A DNA stretch of 16,326 bases from Paracoccaceae bacterium (GCA_007121115.1 SKMI01000304.1:1-16326), one strand, 5' to 3'; positions 6,415-15,182 are shown, numbered from the stretch's first letter. Notes: generated by a model not told the origin, from the letters alone. A program made the numbers and translations.

Positions 6415-8013
6415 ATGAGTGTGGAACGGGTCAACCCCCGCAAGCGGCTCGAGGATCAAGGCATCACCGGGCTGGGTGCGGCGCATTACAACCTGCTGGA
6501 ACCCGCGCTGGTGCAGGCCTCGATCGCACGCGGCGAGGGCACGCTGGGCCATGGCGGCGCGGTGCTGGTCTCGACCGGCGTGCACACGGGGCGGTCGCCC
6601 AAGGACAAGTTCGTGGTCCGCACCCCGGATGTGGAGGACAGCATCTGGTGGGAAAACAACGCGCCGATGGACCCGGAAGCCTTCGAGCGGCTGCATCAGG
6701 ACATGCTGGCGCACATGCAGGGGGGCGAGTACTTCGTCCAGGACCTCTATGCCGGCGCCGACCCGGCCTACAGGCTGGACGTGCGGCTGGTGACGGAACT
6801 GGCCTGGCACGGGCTGTTCATCCGCCACATGCTGCGCCGCCCCGAGGCATCGGAACTGGCCACCTTCGACCCCGAATTCACCATCATCAACTGCCCGACA
6901 TTCCGCGCCGACCCGGACCGCCACGGCTGCCGTTCAGAAACGGTGATCGCGCTGAATTTCGAGCGCAAGCTGGTGCTGATCGGCGCCAGCGAATACGGCG
7001 GCGAGAACAAGAAATCCGTGTTTTCGATCCTGAATTACCTGCTGCCCGCGAAGGGCGTGATGCCAATGCATTGCTCGGCCAACCACGCCAAGGGCGACCC
7101 GTCCGAGGCGGCGATCTTCTTCGGGCTGTCGGGCACCGGCAAGACCACGCTGTCGGCCGATCCCGAGCGCACGCTGATCGGCGACGATGAACACGGCTGG
7201 TCGGACGAGGGCATCTTCAACTTCGAGGGCGGGTGCTACGCCAAGACCATCAACCTGAGCGCCGAGGCGGAGCCCGAGATCTACGCCACCACCACGCGCT
7301 TCGCCAGCGTGCTGGAGAACGTGGTCTTCGACCTGCAGACGCTGGAGATGGATTTCGACGACGACAGCCTGACCGTGAACGCGCGGGTGGCCTATCCGCT
7401 GGACGCGATCCCGAACGCGTCCGAAACCTCGCGCGCAGGCGTGCCGAAGAACATCATCATGCTGACCTGCGATGCCTTTGGCGTGCTGCCGCCCATCGCG
7501 CGGCTGAGCCCGGCGCAGGCGATGTATCACTTCCTGTCAGGCTTCACCGCCAAGGCCGCCGGGACTGAACGCGGCATCCTGGAGCCGCAGCCCACCTTCA
7601 GCACCTGTTTCGGCGCGCCCTTCATGGCGCGGCGCCCCGAGGTCTATGGCAAGCTTTTGCAGGCGAAGATCGCGCAGCACGGCGCGCATTGCTGGCTGGT
7701 GAACACCGGCTGGACCGGCGGCGCTTACGGCACCGGCTCGCGCATGCCGATCAAGGCAACCCGCGCCCTGCTGACGGCGGCGATGAGCGGCGCGCTGGCG
7801 GGGGTGGAGTTCCGCAAGGACCCGAATTTCGGCTTCGACGTGCCGGTGTCGGTGCCCGGTGTGCCCGATGTGCTGCTGGACCCGCGCCAGACATGGGACG
7901 ACGGCGCCGCCTATGACGCGCAGGCCCGCAAGCTGGTGGGCATGTTCGCCGAGAATTTCGCGCAATACGTGCCCCATATCGACGACGAGGTGAAGCGCGC
8001 CGCGCTGGGTTGA
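6415..8013 (+). CDS. pckA: Phosphoenolpyruvate carboxykinase (ATP)
   Basis: A 532-residue cytosolic enzyme that converts oxaloacetate and ATP to phosphoenolpyruvate, CO2 and ADP, the entry step of gluconeogenesis. Diagnostic motifs are G-V-H-T-G-R-S-P-K-D-K-F near residue 55, the phosphate-binding G-L-S-G-T-G-K-T-T at 237-245, and the metal-binding L-I-G-D-D-E-H-G-W at 254-262. C-E-G-G-C-Y-A-K type sequence follows (here F-E-G-G-C-Y-A-K). Length matches the ATP-dependent family, not the longer GTP form. The ATG at 6415 is preceded by GAGGAG at 6401-6406; the upstream in-frame codons are not family-like. It is divergent from chvI across a spacer with repeat elements, and it ends at a strong hairpin. 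In rhizobia pckA is adjacent to chvI and its expression tracks carbon source, which fits the location here. Confidence 0.97.
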   Translation: MSVERVNPRKRLEDQGITGLGAAHYNLLEPALVQASIARGEGTLGHGGAVLVSTGVHTGRSPKDKFVVRTPDVEDSIWWENNAPMDPEAFERLHQDMLAHMQGGEYFVQDLYAGADPAYRLDVRLVTELAWHGLFIRHMLRRPEASELATFDPEFTIINCPTFRADPDRHGCRSETVIALNFERKLVLIGASEYGGENKKSVFSILNYLLPAKGVMPMHCSANHAKGDPSEAAIFFGLSGTGKTTLSADPERTLIGDDEHGWSDEGIFNFEGGCYAKTINLSAEAEPEIYATTTRFASVLENVVFDLQTLEMDFDDDSLTVNARVAYPLDAIPNASETSRAGVPKNIIMLTCDAFGVLPPIARLSPAQAMYHFLSGFTAKAAGTERGILEPQPTFSTCFGAPFMARRPEVYGKLLQAKIAQHGAHCWLVNTGWTGGAYGTGSRMPIKATRALLTAAMSGALAGVEFRKDPNFGFDVPVSVPGVPDVLLDPRQTWDDGAAYDAQARKLVGMFAENFAQYVPHIDDEVKRAALG

Positions 8014-8043
8014 GTACAGGCGATACAGCGCTGACCGGATTGC

Positions 8044-8075
8044 GAAAGCCCCGCCGGGAAACCGGCGGGGCTTTC
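8044..8075. terminator. Strong hairpin terminator after pckA
   Basis: A perfect 14-bp inverted repeat (8044-8057 and 8062-8075) around a GAAA tetraloop begins 30 bp after the pckA stop. The stem runs GAAAGCCCC...GGGGCTTTC, so it has A-rich and T-rich feet in both directions. It can therefore serve pckA (+) and the convergent puuD (-). Confidence 0.85.
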
Positions 8076-8093
8076 AGGTTCAAGCGTTGGTGG

Positions 8094-8155
8094 GGGGGCG
8101 CTGCCCCCGTCGCGCCTTCGGCGCGACTCCCCCCGGGGTATTTGAGGCAAGATGA
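8094..8155 (+). repeat. Hairpin-bearing interspersed repeat, copy A
   Basis: The element reads GGGGGCGCTGCCCCC (8094-8108), then a hairpin with 7-bp arms GTCGCGC (8109-8115) and GCGCGAC (8121-8127), then CCCCGGGGTATTT ending at 8143. Six bases later comes AGATGA (8150-8155). The same modules in the same order, with nearly the same length, occur on the other strand at 12322-12384. It lies between the pckA terminator and the puuD stop. I recall similar intergenic sequences in Rhodobacteraceae, but this is memory, not a search. Confidence 0.8.
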
Positions 8156-8170
8156 AGTTCGTGGCGCCGC

Positions 8171-9403
8171 TCAGGAGGCGCTGGCGCGGCGATACCAGTC
8201 GGCGATCAGGCGGCGCGCGTCCTTGTCCATGATCACCGTGGCGGGGGGTGGCATGGCGTGGCTGCGGCCCGATTGCAGGTAGATGGTGCGCGCGGAGCGG
8301 GCGACCTGCACCTCGGTTTCCAGCGCCACGCCCTTCGGGGCCCAGTGCAGCCCAGGCCAGGCCGGATCATCGGCGTGGCACATGGCGCAATGGCCGACCA
8401 CGGTCCAGTAGACATCTTCGAACGCCGGATCGGCGACGAAACGGGCGGCGGCGGGCGAGAGAGCGGCGAGGTCGTCTTCGGCCTCGCGCGCGGGGTCGCC
8501 CAGAACCGACAGCCAGACCGCGCCCAGAAACAGCAGCACCGTCGCCGCCCAGGTCCACCAGACATAGCCGCCGCCCGCGTGCATGGTGTTGAAGAAATGC
8601 CGGATCGTCACCCCCATCAGGAACACCAGCCCGGCGATCAGCCAGTTGTAATCGGACGCAAACGCCAGCGGATAGTGATGCGACAGCATCAGGAAGATCA
8701 CCGGCAGGGTCAGGTAGTTGTTGTGCGTGGACCGCTGCTTGGCGATCTCGCCGTATTTGGGGTCCGGGGTGCGCCCTGCGCGCAGGTCGGCGACCACGAT
8801 CTTCTGGTTGGGGATGATGATGAAGAAGACATTGGCGCTCATGATCGTGGCGGTGAAGGCGCCCAGGTGCAGGAGCGCCGCACGCCCGGTGAAGACCTGC
8901 GTATAGCCCCAGGCCATGGCCACCAGCAGCACGAACAGCAGCACCATCAGTCGGTTGTTGTCAGCCCCGAAGGCGGATTTGCACAGCCGGTCATAGATCA
9001 CCCAGCCCACCGCCAACGAGCCCACGGACAGCGCCACCCCCTGCCAGACCGCCAGATCGGCACGCTCCGGGTCGATCAGGTAGAACTCGGCGCCCAGGTA
9101 GTAGATCACCGCCATCAGCGCGAAACCCGAAAGCCAGGTCGCATAGCTCTGCCACTTGTGCCACGTCAAATGCTCGGGCAGGCGCTCGGGCGCGACCAGG
9201 TATTTCTGGATATGGTAGAAACCGCCGCCGTGGACCTGCCATTCCTCGCCATGCGCGCCCTTGGGCATGTCGGGCGCCTTGCGCAGGCCCAGATCCAGCG
9301 CGATGAAGTAGAAGCTGGACCCGATCCAGGCGATGGCGGTGATGACATGCAGCCAGCGGAGCGCGAATTCGGCCCAGGCCCCGATCACGGCGAGTTCGAA
9401 CAT
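8171..9403 (-). CDS. puuD: Membrane urate oxidase PuuD with C-terminal cytochrome c
   Basis: A 410-residue protein with about seven to eight hydrophobic segments in the first 300 residues (for example 12-36, 88-105, 152-170, 178-197, 255-268, 282-301). A soluble cytochrome c domain follows. The haem-binding C-A-M-C-H is at 339-343, and a likely axial Met is M384 in S-H-A-M-P-P. PuuD oxidises urate to 5-hydroxyisourate and passes electrons to the respiratory chain through its own haem, unlike soluble uricase, which makes peroxide. An excellent ribosome site, AAAGGAGGT (complement of 9407-9415), precedes the ATG at 9403. The hydrolase for its product, uraH, lies upstream on the same strand after 211 bp, and the later steps are divergent. 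The ends look complete. Confidence 0.94.
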   Translation of the reverse strand: MFELAVIGAWAEFALRWLHVITAIAWIGSSFYFIALDLGLRKAPDMPKGAHGEEWQVHGGGFYHIQKYLVAPERLPEHLTWHKWQSYATWLSGFALMAVIYYLGAEFYLIDPERADLAVWQGVALSVGSLAVGWVIYDRLCKSAFGADNNRLMVLLFVLLVAMAWGYTQVFTGRAALLHLGAFTATIMSANVFFIIIPNQKIVVADLRAGRTPDPKYGEIAKQRSTHNNYLTLPVIFLMLSHHYPLAFASDYNWLIAGLVFLMGVTIRHFFNTMHAGGGYVWWTWAATVLLFLGAVWLSVLGDPAREAEDDLAALSPAAARFVADPAFEDVYWTVVGHCAMCHADDPAWPGLHWAPKGVALETEVQVARSARTIYLQSGRSHAMPPPATVIMDKDARRLIADWYRRASAS

Positions 9404-9458
9404 CGGACCTCCTTTGCACCGGGCAAGGCGCGCAGCGCGCAGGGCGCGCGGACATCCG

Positions 9459-9489
9459 TTCCCGCCTGCCGTGCCATTATGGGCGGGAA
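9459..9489. promoter_or_regulatory. Inverted repeat in the uraH-puuD spacer
   Basis: TTCCCGCC (9459-9466) and GGCGGGAA (9482-9489) are perfect 8-bp arms around a 15-base spacer, about 60 bp upstream of the puuD start. The spacer contains CATAAT on the minus strand (complement of 9475-9480), a possible -10, but no good -35 is seen. It may be an operator controlling puuD separately from uraH, or an RNA hairpin between the two genes. The rest of 9404-9614 holds no gene. Confidence 0.35.
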
Positions 9490-9614
9490 GACGCCAAGGC
9501 GGTCACCCGGAGTTGCCGAACCCCATTGATGCCGAAGCTTCGCCCGGACGGCAAGCATTCCGGCCACGCCAGCATCATCTGCGCCCGGAATTGCCCCCGC
9601 GCCGCGCATCCCGC

Positions 9615-9971
9615 TCAACTGCCGCGATAGGTCGAATAGCCATGGGGCGACAGCAGCAGGGGCACGTGGTAGTGGCTGTCGCCATCGCTGATCCCGAAAC
9701 GTATCGGCACGGTGTCCAGAAACAGCGGCTCGGCCCCGGCCTGCCCGGTGGTGCGCAAGTAGTCGCCGGCGGCAAAGACCAGTTCATAGACGCCCGGGGC
9801 AAAGGCGTTGGCGGGCAGGATCGGCGCATCGGTGCGGCCATCCGCATTGGTCACGGTCTCGGCCAGATGCACCCGCGCGTCGTTCTCGATCCGGTAGAGC
9901 GTGATCCGCAGTCCCTCGGCCGGGCAGCCCCGCGCCGTATCCAGCACATGGGTTGTCAGAAATCCCGCCAT
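9615..9971 (-). CDS. uraH: 5-hydroxyisourate hydrolase (transthyretin-like)
   Basis: A 118-residue protein, the normal size for HIU hydrolase. It catalyses ring opening of 5-hydroxyisourate to OHCU. The family residues are all present: H8 in T-T-H-V-L-D, R46 in N-A-D-G-R-T-D, H102 in S-H-Y-H-V-P-L-L-L-S-P, and the C-terminal tetrapeptide Y-R-G-S that separates the enzyme from transthyretin. I chose the ATG at 9971 because GGAGGG lies seven bases upstream and family members start just before T-T-H-V-L-D. An upstream ATG at 10004 adds 11 charged residues without similarity. No signal peptide is evident, so it is cytosolic. It is divergent from the puuE-uraD fusion and precedes puuD. Confidence 0.95.
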   Translation of the reverse strand: MAGFLTTHVLDTARGCPAEGLRITLYRIENDARVHLAETVTNADGRTDAPILPANAFAPGVYELVFAAGDYLRTTGQAGAEPLFLDTVPIRFGISDGDSHYHVPLLLSPHGYSTYRGS

Positions 9972-10021
9972 GGACTTGCCCTCCGGCCCGCGCTTGCGAT
10001 TCACGTATCATCTGGCCCAGA

Positions 10022-10052
10022 TTACGGTAAAACGCAACGCAGCGCAGCGCAG
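10022..10052. promoter_or_regulatory. Divergent control region with palindrome and CGCAR repeats
   Basis: The 107-bp spacer between uraH and puuE must hold promoters for both directions. It contains the symmetric TTAC-G-GTAA (10022-10030), followed by four tandem pentanucleotides CGCAA, CGCAG, CGCAG, CGCAG (10033-10052). A weak TTGCGA -35-like hexamer lies at 9994-9999. The palindrome is a candidate operator for a purine-pathway regulator; no regulator gene is in the window. The pentanucleotide tract lies just before the puuE ribosome site. Confidence 0.4.
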
Positions 10053-10078
10053 TGACGTGTCTTTCCCGAGGCTCCCCG

Positions 10079-11490
10079 GTGACCCGATACCCCCGCGACC
10101 TGACCGGCCATGGCGCCACGCCCCCCGACCCGCGCTGGCCCGGGGGCGCGAAGCTCGCCATCTCGCTGGTGCTGAACTACGAGGAGGGCGGCGAAAACTG
10201 CCTCCTGCATGGCGATTCCGCGTCCGAGGCATTCCTGTCCGATATCCCCGGTGCACAGCCCTGGCCCGGGCAGCGCCACTGGAACATGGAATCGCTCTAT
10301 GACTACGGCGCGCGGGCGGGGTTCTGGCGACTGCACCGGTTGTTCACGGCCCGCGGGTTGCCGATCACGGTCTATGGCGTGGCCACGGCGCTCGCCCGCA
10401 GCCCCGAACAGGTCGCGGCCATGCAGGCCGCCGACTGGGAAATCGCCAGCCACGGGCTGAAATGGGTCGAACACAAGGACATGCCCGAGGCCGAGGAACG
10501 CGCCGCCATGGCCGAGGCGATCCGCCTGCACGCTGAGGTCACGGGCGAGCCGCCGCGCGGCTGGTACACCGGGCGCTGCTCCATGAACACCGTGCGACTG
10601 GCCGCCGAGACCGGGCAATTCGATTGGATTTCGGACATCTATGACGACGACCTGCCGCACTGGATCGAGGTCGGCGATCGCGACCAGCTTCTGATCCCCT
10701 ACACGCTGGAGGCCAATGACATGCGCTTTGCCACCGCACCGGGCTGGGTCACGGGGGGTGATTTCGAGCACTACCTGCGCGATGCCTTCGACGTGCTTTA
10801 TGCCGAAGGGGCGGCGGGCGCGCCGAAGATGCTGTCCATCGGCCTGCACTGCCGCCTGATCGGCCGGCCCGGCAAGCTGGCGGGGCTGGTGCGCTTTCTG
10901 GACCATGCTCAGGCTCAAAGCGGTGTCTGGTTCGCCCGCCGCATCGACATCGCGCGGCACTGGGCCGCGACCCGCCCGCATCGCCGCCGCGAGCGCCCCA
11001 GCGCCATGGACCGCGCGCGCTTCGTCGCGCGTTTCGGCGGCATCTTCGAACACTCGCCCTGGGTCGCCGAACAGGCGCACGCGCTGGAACTCGGCCCCGC
11101 CCACGACAGCGCCGCAGGCCTGCACAACGCACTGGCCCGCGCCTTCCGCGCGGCCTCCGACGCCGAGCGCCTGGGCGTCCTGCGCGCCCACCCGGACCTG
11201 GCGGGCAAACTGGCGGCGGCGAAGCGCCTGACCGCCGACTCCACCGCCGAACAGGCCAGCGCCGGGCTGGACGCGTTGACCGATGAAGAGCGCGCGACCT
11301 TCCAGCGGCTGAACGCGGATTACGTGGCGAAACACGGCTTCCCCTTCATCATCGCCGTACGCGATCATGACAAGGCGGCCATCCTCGCCGCCTTCCACAC
11401 CCGCATCGATAACGATACCGACACCGAATTCGCCACCGCCTGCGCGCAGGTCGAACGCATTGCCCAACTGCGGCTGAAGGAGATGCTGCC

Positions 11491-11494
<4 letters not shown>
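10079..11494 (+). CDS. Fused allantoinase PuuE / OHCU decarboxylase UraD
   Basis: A 471-residue two-domain protein. Residues 1 to about 300 are a PuuE allantoinase of the polysaccharide-deacetylase fold, with R-Y-P-R-D-L at the start, L-N-Y-E-E-G-G-E-N, S-E-A-F-L-S-D and I-A-S-H-G-L-K-W. After an arginine-rich linker (about 302-306), residues 309-471 are an OHCU decarboxylase. This part shows F-V-A-R-F-G-G-I-F-E-H-S-P-W-V-A-E, the catalytic H371 in L-R-A-H-P-D-L-A-G and the closing F-P-F-I-I-A-V-R. UraD makes (S)-allantoin and PuuE hydrolyses it to allantoate, so the fusion joins two consecutive steps. I prefer the GTG at 10079, with GAGG upstream and the family start T-R-Y-P-R-D, over an upstream GTG at 10052. 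It overlaps allE by 4 bp (ATGA). Symbols puuE and uraD both apply. Confidence 0.93.
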
Positions 11495-12318
<824 letters not shown>

Positions 12319-12321
12319 TCA

Positions 12322-12384
12322 TCATCTGTGCAGAAATATCCCGGGGTGAATGCGCGCCTTGCGCGCAGAGGGGGCAGCGCCCCC
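12322..12384 (-). repeat. Hairpin-bearing interspersed repeat, copy B
   Basis: Read on the minus strand it starts GGGGGCGCTGCCCCC (complement of 12370-12384). A hairpin with perfect 7-bp arms TGCGCGC and GCGCGCA (12351-12367) follows, then CCCCGGGATATTT (complement of 12334-12346), and six bases later AGATGA (complement of 12322-12327). Modules, order and spacing match copy A at 8094-8155, but the hairpin arms differ in sequence while staying paired. It begins 3 bp after the allE stop and separates allE from allA. A further CTTGCG...CGCAAG inverted repeat is at 12409-12436. Confidence 0.8.
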
Positions 12385-12462
12385 TCCACCGCCCGCAGGG
12401 CCAGAAGACTTGCGCGCGGCACGCGCGCGCCGCAAGGTCACAACGCAACCAAGACGGACCCC

Positions 12463-12954
12463 ATGCCCCGCACGCTCCGCCCCGAACCCCTCACCGTCGC
12501 CGCCTTCGCCCCGTTCGGCGATGTGCTCGACTGCACCGGCTCGCCGGACCGTATCATCAACCAGGGCCTCTGCGGGCGCTTCCATGACCGCGCGTGGCTG
12601 GACTTCGATGCGAGCGGACGCGCCGGGCTGTCGCTGTTTCTCGCCGAACCCCGCAGCCTGCCCTGCCGGCTCGAGATGGTCGAACGCCACCCGCAGGGCA
12701 GCCAGGCCTTCATCCCCATGCACGAACACCCGTTCCTCGTCATCACCGCCCCGGACGAAGGCGACCGCCCCGGCACGCCACGCGCCTTCCTCACCGACGG
12801 GGCGCAGGGGATCAACCTGCACCGTGGCATCTGGCACGGGGTGCTCACGCCGCTGTCCGCGCCGGGTCGCTTCGCGGTGATCGACCGGATCGGCCCGGGC
12901 GACAATCTGAAGGAACACTGGTTCGCCGAGCCCTGGACCGTCCTGCCCGTCTGA
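12463..12954 (+). CDS. allA: Ureidoglycolate lyase
   Basis: A 163-residue protein of the AllA family, normal length. It splits (S)-ureidoglycolate into glyoxylate and urea, the last step of this route. Family features include the N-terminal P-E-P-L-T-V-A-A-F-A-P-F-G-D-V, I-N-Q-G near residue 33, the loop M-V-E-R-H-P-Q-G-S-Q-A-F near 66-77, and the metal-site region H-R-G-I-W-H-G-V-L-T-P-L near 115-126. The ATG at 12463 fits the family start. Upstream in-frame codons run through the repeat element at 12322-12384 and are non-coding. No strong Shine-Dalgarno site is seen (AAGACGGACC only). It is 144 bp from allE, so it may be read through from it or have its own promoter. Confidence 0.94.
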   Translation: MPRTLRPEPLTVAAFAPFGDVLDCTGSPDRIINQGLCGRFHDRAWLDFDASGRAGLSLFLAEPRSLPCRLEMVERHPQGSQAFIPMHEHPFLVITAPDEGDRPGTPRAFLTDGAQGINLHRGIWHGVLTPLSAPGRFAVIDRIGPGDNLKEHWFAEPWTVLPV

Positions 12955-12985
12955 CCCGGCGGCCCGTTTGCGGCCGACAAACCCC

Positions 12986-13013
12986 TTGCAAATGCCCCGC
13001 CCGCGCGCTAACC
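12986..13013 (+). promoter_or_regulatory. Candidate promoter of tRNA-Pro
   Basis: TTGCAA (12986-12991) and CTAACC (13008-13013) are 16 bp apart and end 13 bp before the tRNA. They resemble the -35 and -10 boxes of stable-RNA promoters in alphaproteobacteria. Confidence 0.5.
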
Positions 13014-13026
13014 GGCGGCATCGGTT

Positions 13027-13103
13027 CGGAGTGTAGCTCAGCCTGGTAGAGCACTGTCTTCGGGAGGCAGGGGCCGGAGGTTCGAATCCTCTCACTCCGA
13101 CCA
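13027..13103 (+). tRNA. tRNA-Pro (anticodon CGG)
   Basis: A complete 77-base cloverleaf. Acceptor arms CGGAGTG (13027-13033) and CACTCCG (13093-13099) pair fully, the discriminator is A and CCA is encoded. The D stem is GCTC/GAGC. The anticodon stem CTGTC/GGCAG holds the loop TTCGGGA with CGG at 13061-13063, reading the proline codon CCG. The T loop is TTCGAAT. A short TTTT follows at 13105-13108. CCG is common in this GC-rich window. Confidence 0.97.
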
Positions 13104-13284
13104 GTTTTCCGCATGATCCGCCCTGAAGGACCCGTGGCCACCCCGTAGCGCAGGACAGGAGTGGCGGGGCCGGCTGTCGCGACTGCCCCACTCGCCCCGG
13201 ATCGGCCCCCCAGGCGACACTGCGGCGATACCGCGCGACGCTGCGTTACCGCCAAAGGCCGTTACGTCAGACGCTTGCGCCCCA

Positions 13285-13312
13285 GCGTCAAGCACACCGG
13301 CGCACTTGACGC
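13285..13312. promoter_or_regulatory. Inverted repeat overlapping a likely -35 of the acyl-CoA ligase
   Basis: GCGTCAAG (13285-13292) and CTTGACGC (13305-13312) are perfect 8-bp arms with a 12-base spacer, 77 bp upstream of the ligase ATG. The right arm contains TTGACG, a good -35 box. A -10-like GACAAT at 13327-13332 lies 15 bp downstream. A repressor bound here would block the promoter. The rest of 13104-13388 shows no gene. Confidence 0.5.
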
Positions 13313-13388
13313 AGCACGTTCCGGGCGACAATGCTGCCAGAAGCGGTTGGAGGCACCGCGGGGGGGAGCGGCAAGCGAGGAGGAGCGC

Positions 13389-15149
13389 ATGACGTCGTCC
13401 AGAACGACCGGACGGCCATGGCTGAGCGCCTATGGCGACGATATCGAAGCGGAATTGCCCGCCCCGCGCCATGCCAGCCTGGCCGAGATGGGGCACAGCG
13501 CCTGCACCCGCTTCGCCGACCGCACGGCCTTTACCTGCGTGGTGCCCAACGGCATGAACGGCTCGCTCACCTACGGGCAGGTCGATTCCATGTCGGACGC
13601 CTTTGCCGCCTTCCTGCGCATCGACTGCGACCTGGACCCCGGCGACCGGGTGGCGGTGCAGCTTCCCAACACGCTCAGCTATCCGATCGTGGCGCTGGGC
13701 GTGTTCAAGGCCGGCTGCGTGCTGGTCAACACCAACCCGCTCTACACCCGCTCGGAAATGCTGCACCAGTTCACCGACGCCGAGGTCAAGGTGCTGGTGA
13801 TCGTCGATATCTTCGCCGACAAGCTGGCCGATGTGGTCCCGCAGACCGGCATCGAACGGGTGGTGCTGGCGGGCGTGCCCGAGTTCTTCCCCCGCGTGCC
13901 CGAATTCATCGTCCGCACCGTGCAGAAGGTCTGGACCCGCTCGCTGCCGCCGATCCCGCAACTGCCAGTGCCGGTCACCCGGATCCGCGCGGCACTGGCC
14001 GCCGGGCGCAAGCACAAGGCGGACGCAAAGCAATGGTGGCAGGGGCTGGAGCGGCGCAACCTTGCGATGCTGCAATACACCGGCGGGACCACGGGCGTGG
14101 CCAAGGGCGCCATGCTCAGCCACGGCGCCATGCTGGCCAACATTGATCAGGTGCTGGCCATGGGCCGCGCCTACATGGACCGCGAGACCTGCGTGCTGAC
14201 GGCGCTGCCGCTCTATCACATCTTCGCCTTCACGGCGAATTTCCTGTCGTTCTTCGACATTGGCGCGCGCAACGTGCTGATCCCCTCGCCGCGCCCGGTG
14301 CAGAACCTGCAACGCGCGGTCGAGAACTATCCGATCACCTGGATCACCGGGGTCAACACGCTGTTCAACGCGCTGACGAACGAGGAATGGTTCACTGCCC
14401 ACCCGCCGAAGCATCTGGTCGCCGCCATCGCCGGGGGCACCGCGCTGCATGCCGCCGTCGCCCGACGCTGGCACGAGGTCACCGGCACCCCGGTTGCCGA
14501 AGGCTACGGGCTGACCGAATGCGCCCCCGTGGTCAGCTTCAACCCCATGGGCGACCGCTCCCGCCCCGGCAGCATCGGCATTCCCGTGCCCGGAACAGAG
14601 GTCGCGCTGGTCGATGACGATGACGCGCCGGTGGAGGATGGCAAGCCCGGCGAATTGCTGGTCAGGGGCCCGCAGAACATGGACGGCTACTGGCGCCGCC
14701 CCGAAGATACCGACAGCACCCTGCGCAACGGCTGGGTCTATACCGGTGACGTGGCCACCATGGACGATGACGGCTACCTGCATATCGTCGACCGCAAGAA
14801 AGATCTGGTCATCGTTTCGGGCTTCAACGTCTACCCGAACGAGATCGAGGACGCGCTGGCCAAGTTCGACCCGGTGCTGGAGGCGGCGGTTGTGGGCATC
14901 CCCGACGAAAAGACCGGCGAAGCGGTGCGCGCCTACGTGGTGCCCAACCCCGACCATGTGGGCGAGCCGCTGACGCGCGAGGCCATCGTCAAGCACTGCC
15001 GCACCCTGCTGGCGCCCTACAAGGTGCCGCGCTCGGTGGTGATCCGGGACGAACTGCCCAAATCGCCCATCGGAAAGATCCTGCGCAAGGACCTCAAGGC
15101 CGAAGTGCGCGAGGAATTCAAGGCCGCAACCCCTGCCAGTGCCGCCTGA
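13389..15149 (+). CDS. Long-chain-type acyl-CoA ligase (AMP-forming)
   Basis: A 586-residue enzyme of the ANL superfamily. It activates a carboxylic acid with ATP to an acyl-adenylate and then transfers it to CoA. Motifs in order: phosphate loop Y-T-G-G-T-T-G-V-A-K-G (230-240), Y-G-L-T-E (373-377), Y-T-G-D (451-454), hinge region D-R-K-K-D-L-V-I-V-S-G-F-N-V-Y-P-N-E-I-E (468-487), and the catalytic K563 in S-P-I-G-K-I-L-R-K. The G-F-N-V-Y-P-N-E-I-E sequence is the fatty acyl-CoA synthetase signature typical of FadD, but the chain-length preference cannot be read from sequence. The ATG at 13389 has a GGAGGAG ribosome site just upstream. An in-frame stretch back to 13161 crosses the operator-like repeat and is not coding. 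A BASS-family transporter follows after 33 bp. Confidence 0.92.
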   Translation: MTSSRTTGRPWLSAYGDDIEAELPAPRHASLAEMGHSACTRFADRTAFTCVVPNGMNGSLTYGQVDSMSDAFAAFLRIDCDLDPGDRVAVQLPNTLSYPIVALGVFKAGCVLVNTNPLYTRSEMLHQFTDAEVKVLVIVDIFADKLADVVPQTGIERVVLAGVPEFFPRVPEFIVRTVQKVWTRSLPPIPQLPVPVTRIRAALAAGRKHKADAKQWWQGLERRNLAMLQYTGGTTGVAKGAMLSHGAMLANIDQVLAMGRAYMDRETCVLTALPLYHIFAFTANFLSFFDIGARNVLIPSPRPVQNLQRAVENYPITWITGVNTLFNALTNEEWFTAHPPKHLVAAIAGGTALHAAVARRWHEVTGTPVAEGYGLTECAPVVSFNPMGDRSRPGSIGIPVPGTEVALVDDDDAPVEDGKPGELLVRGPQNMDGYWRRPEDTDSTLRNGWVYTGDVATMDDDGYLHIVDRKKDLVIVSGFNVYPNEIEDALAKFDPVLEAAVVGIPDEKTGEAVRAYVVPNPDHVGEPLTREAIVKHCRTLLAPYKVPRSVVIRDELPKSPIGKILRKDLKAEVREEFKAATPASAA

Positions 15150-15182
15150 TCCACTCCCTTCCCCAGCCAATGGACACCCGCC

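Noticed and set aside
10022..11467. Minus-strand open frame of 481 codons opposite puuE-uraD
   Set aside because: Antisense shadow; no domain, and the sense strand encodes two full enzyme domains.
12328..12462. N-terminal extension of allA starting inside the repeat
   Set aside because: The 45 added codons translate the repeat and its hairpins into Arg/Ala-rich sequence. The AllA family begins at the ATG at 12463.
13027..13388. tRNA-Pro 3' end as an integration site of a mobile element
   Set aside because: No integrase, no repeated tRNA 3' fragment and no change in gene character follow. The downstream genes look like ordinary chromosome.
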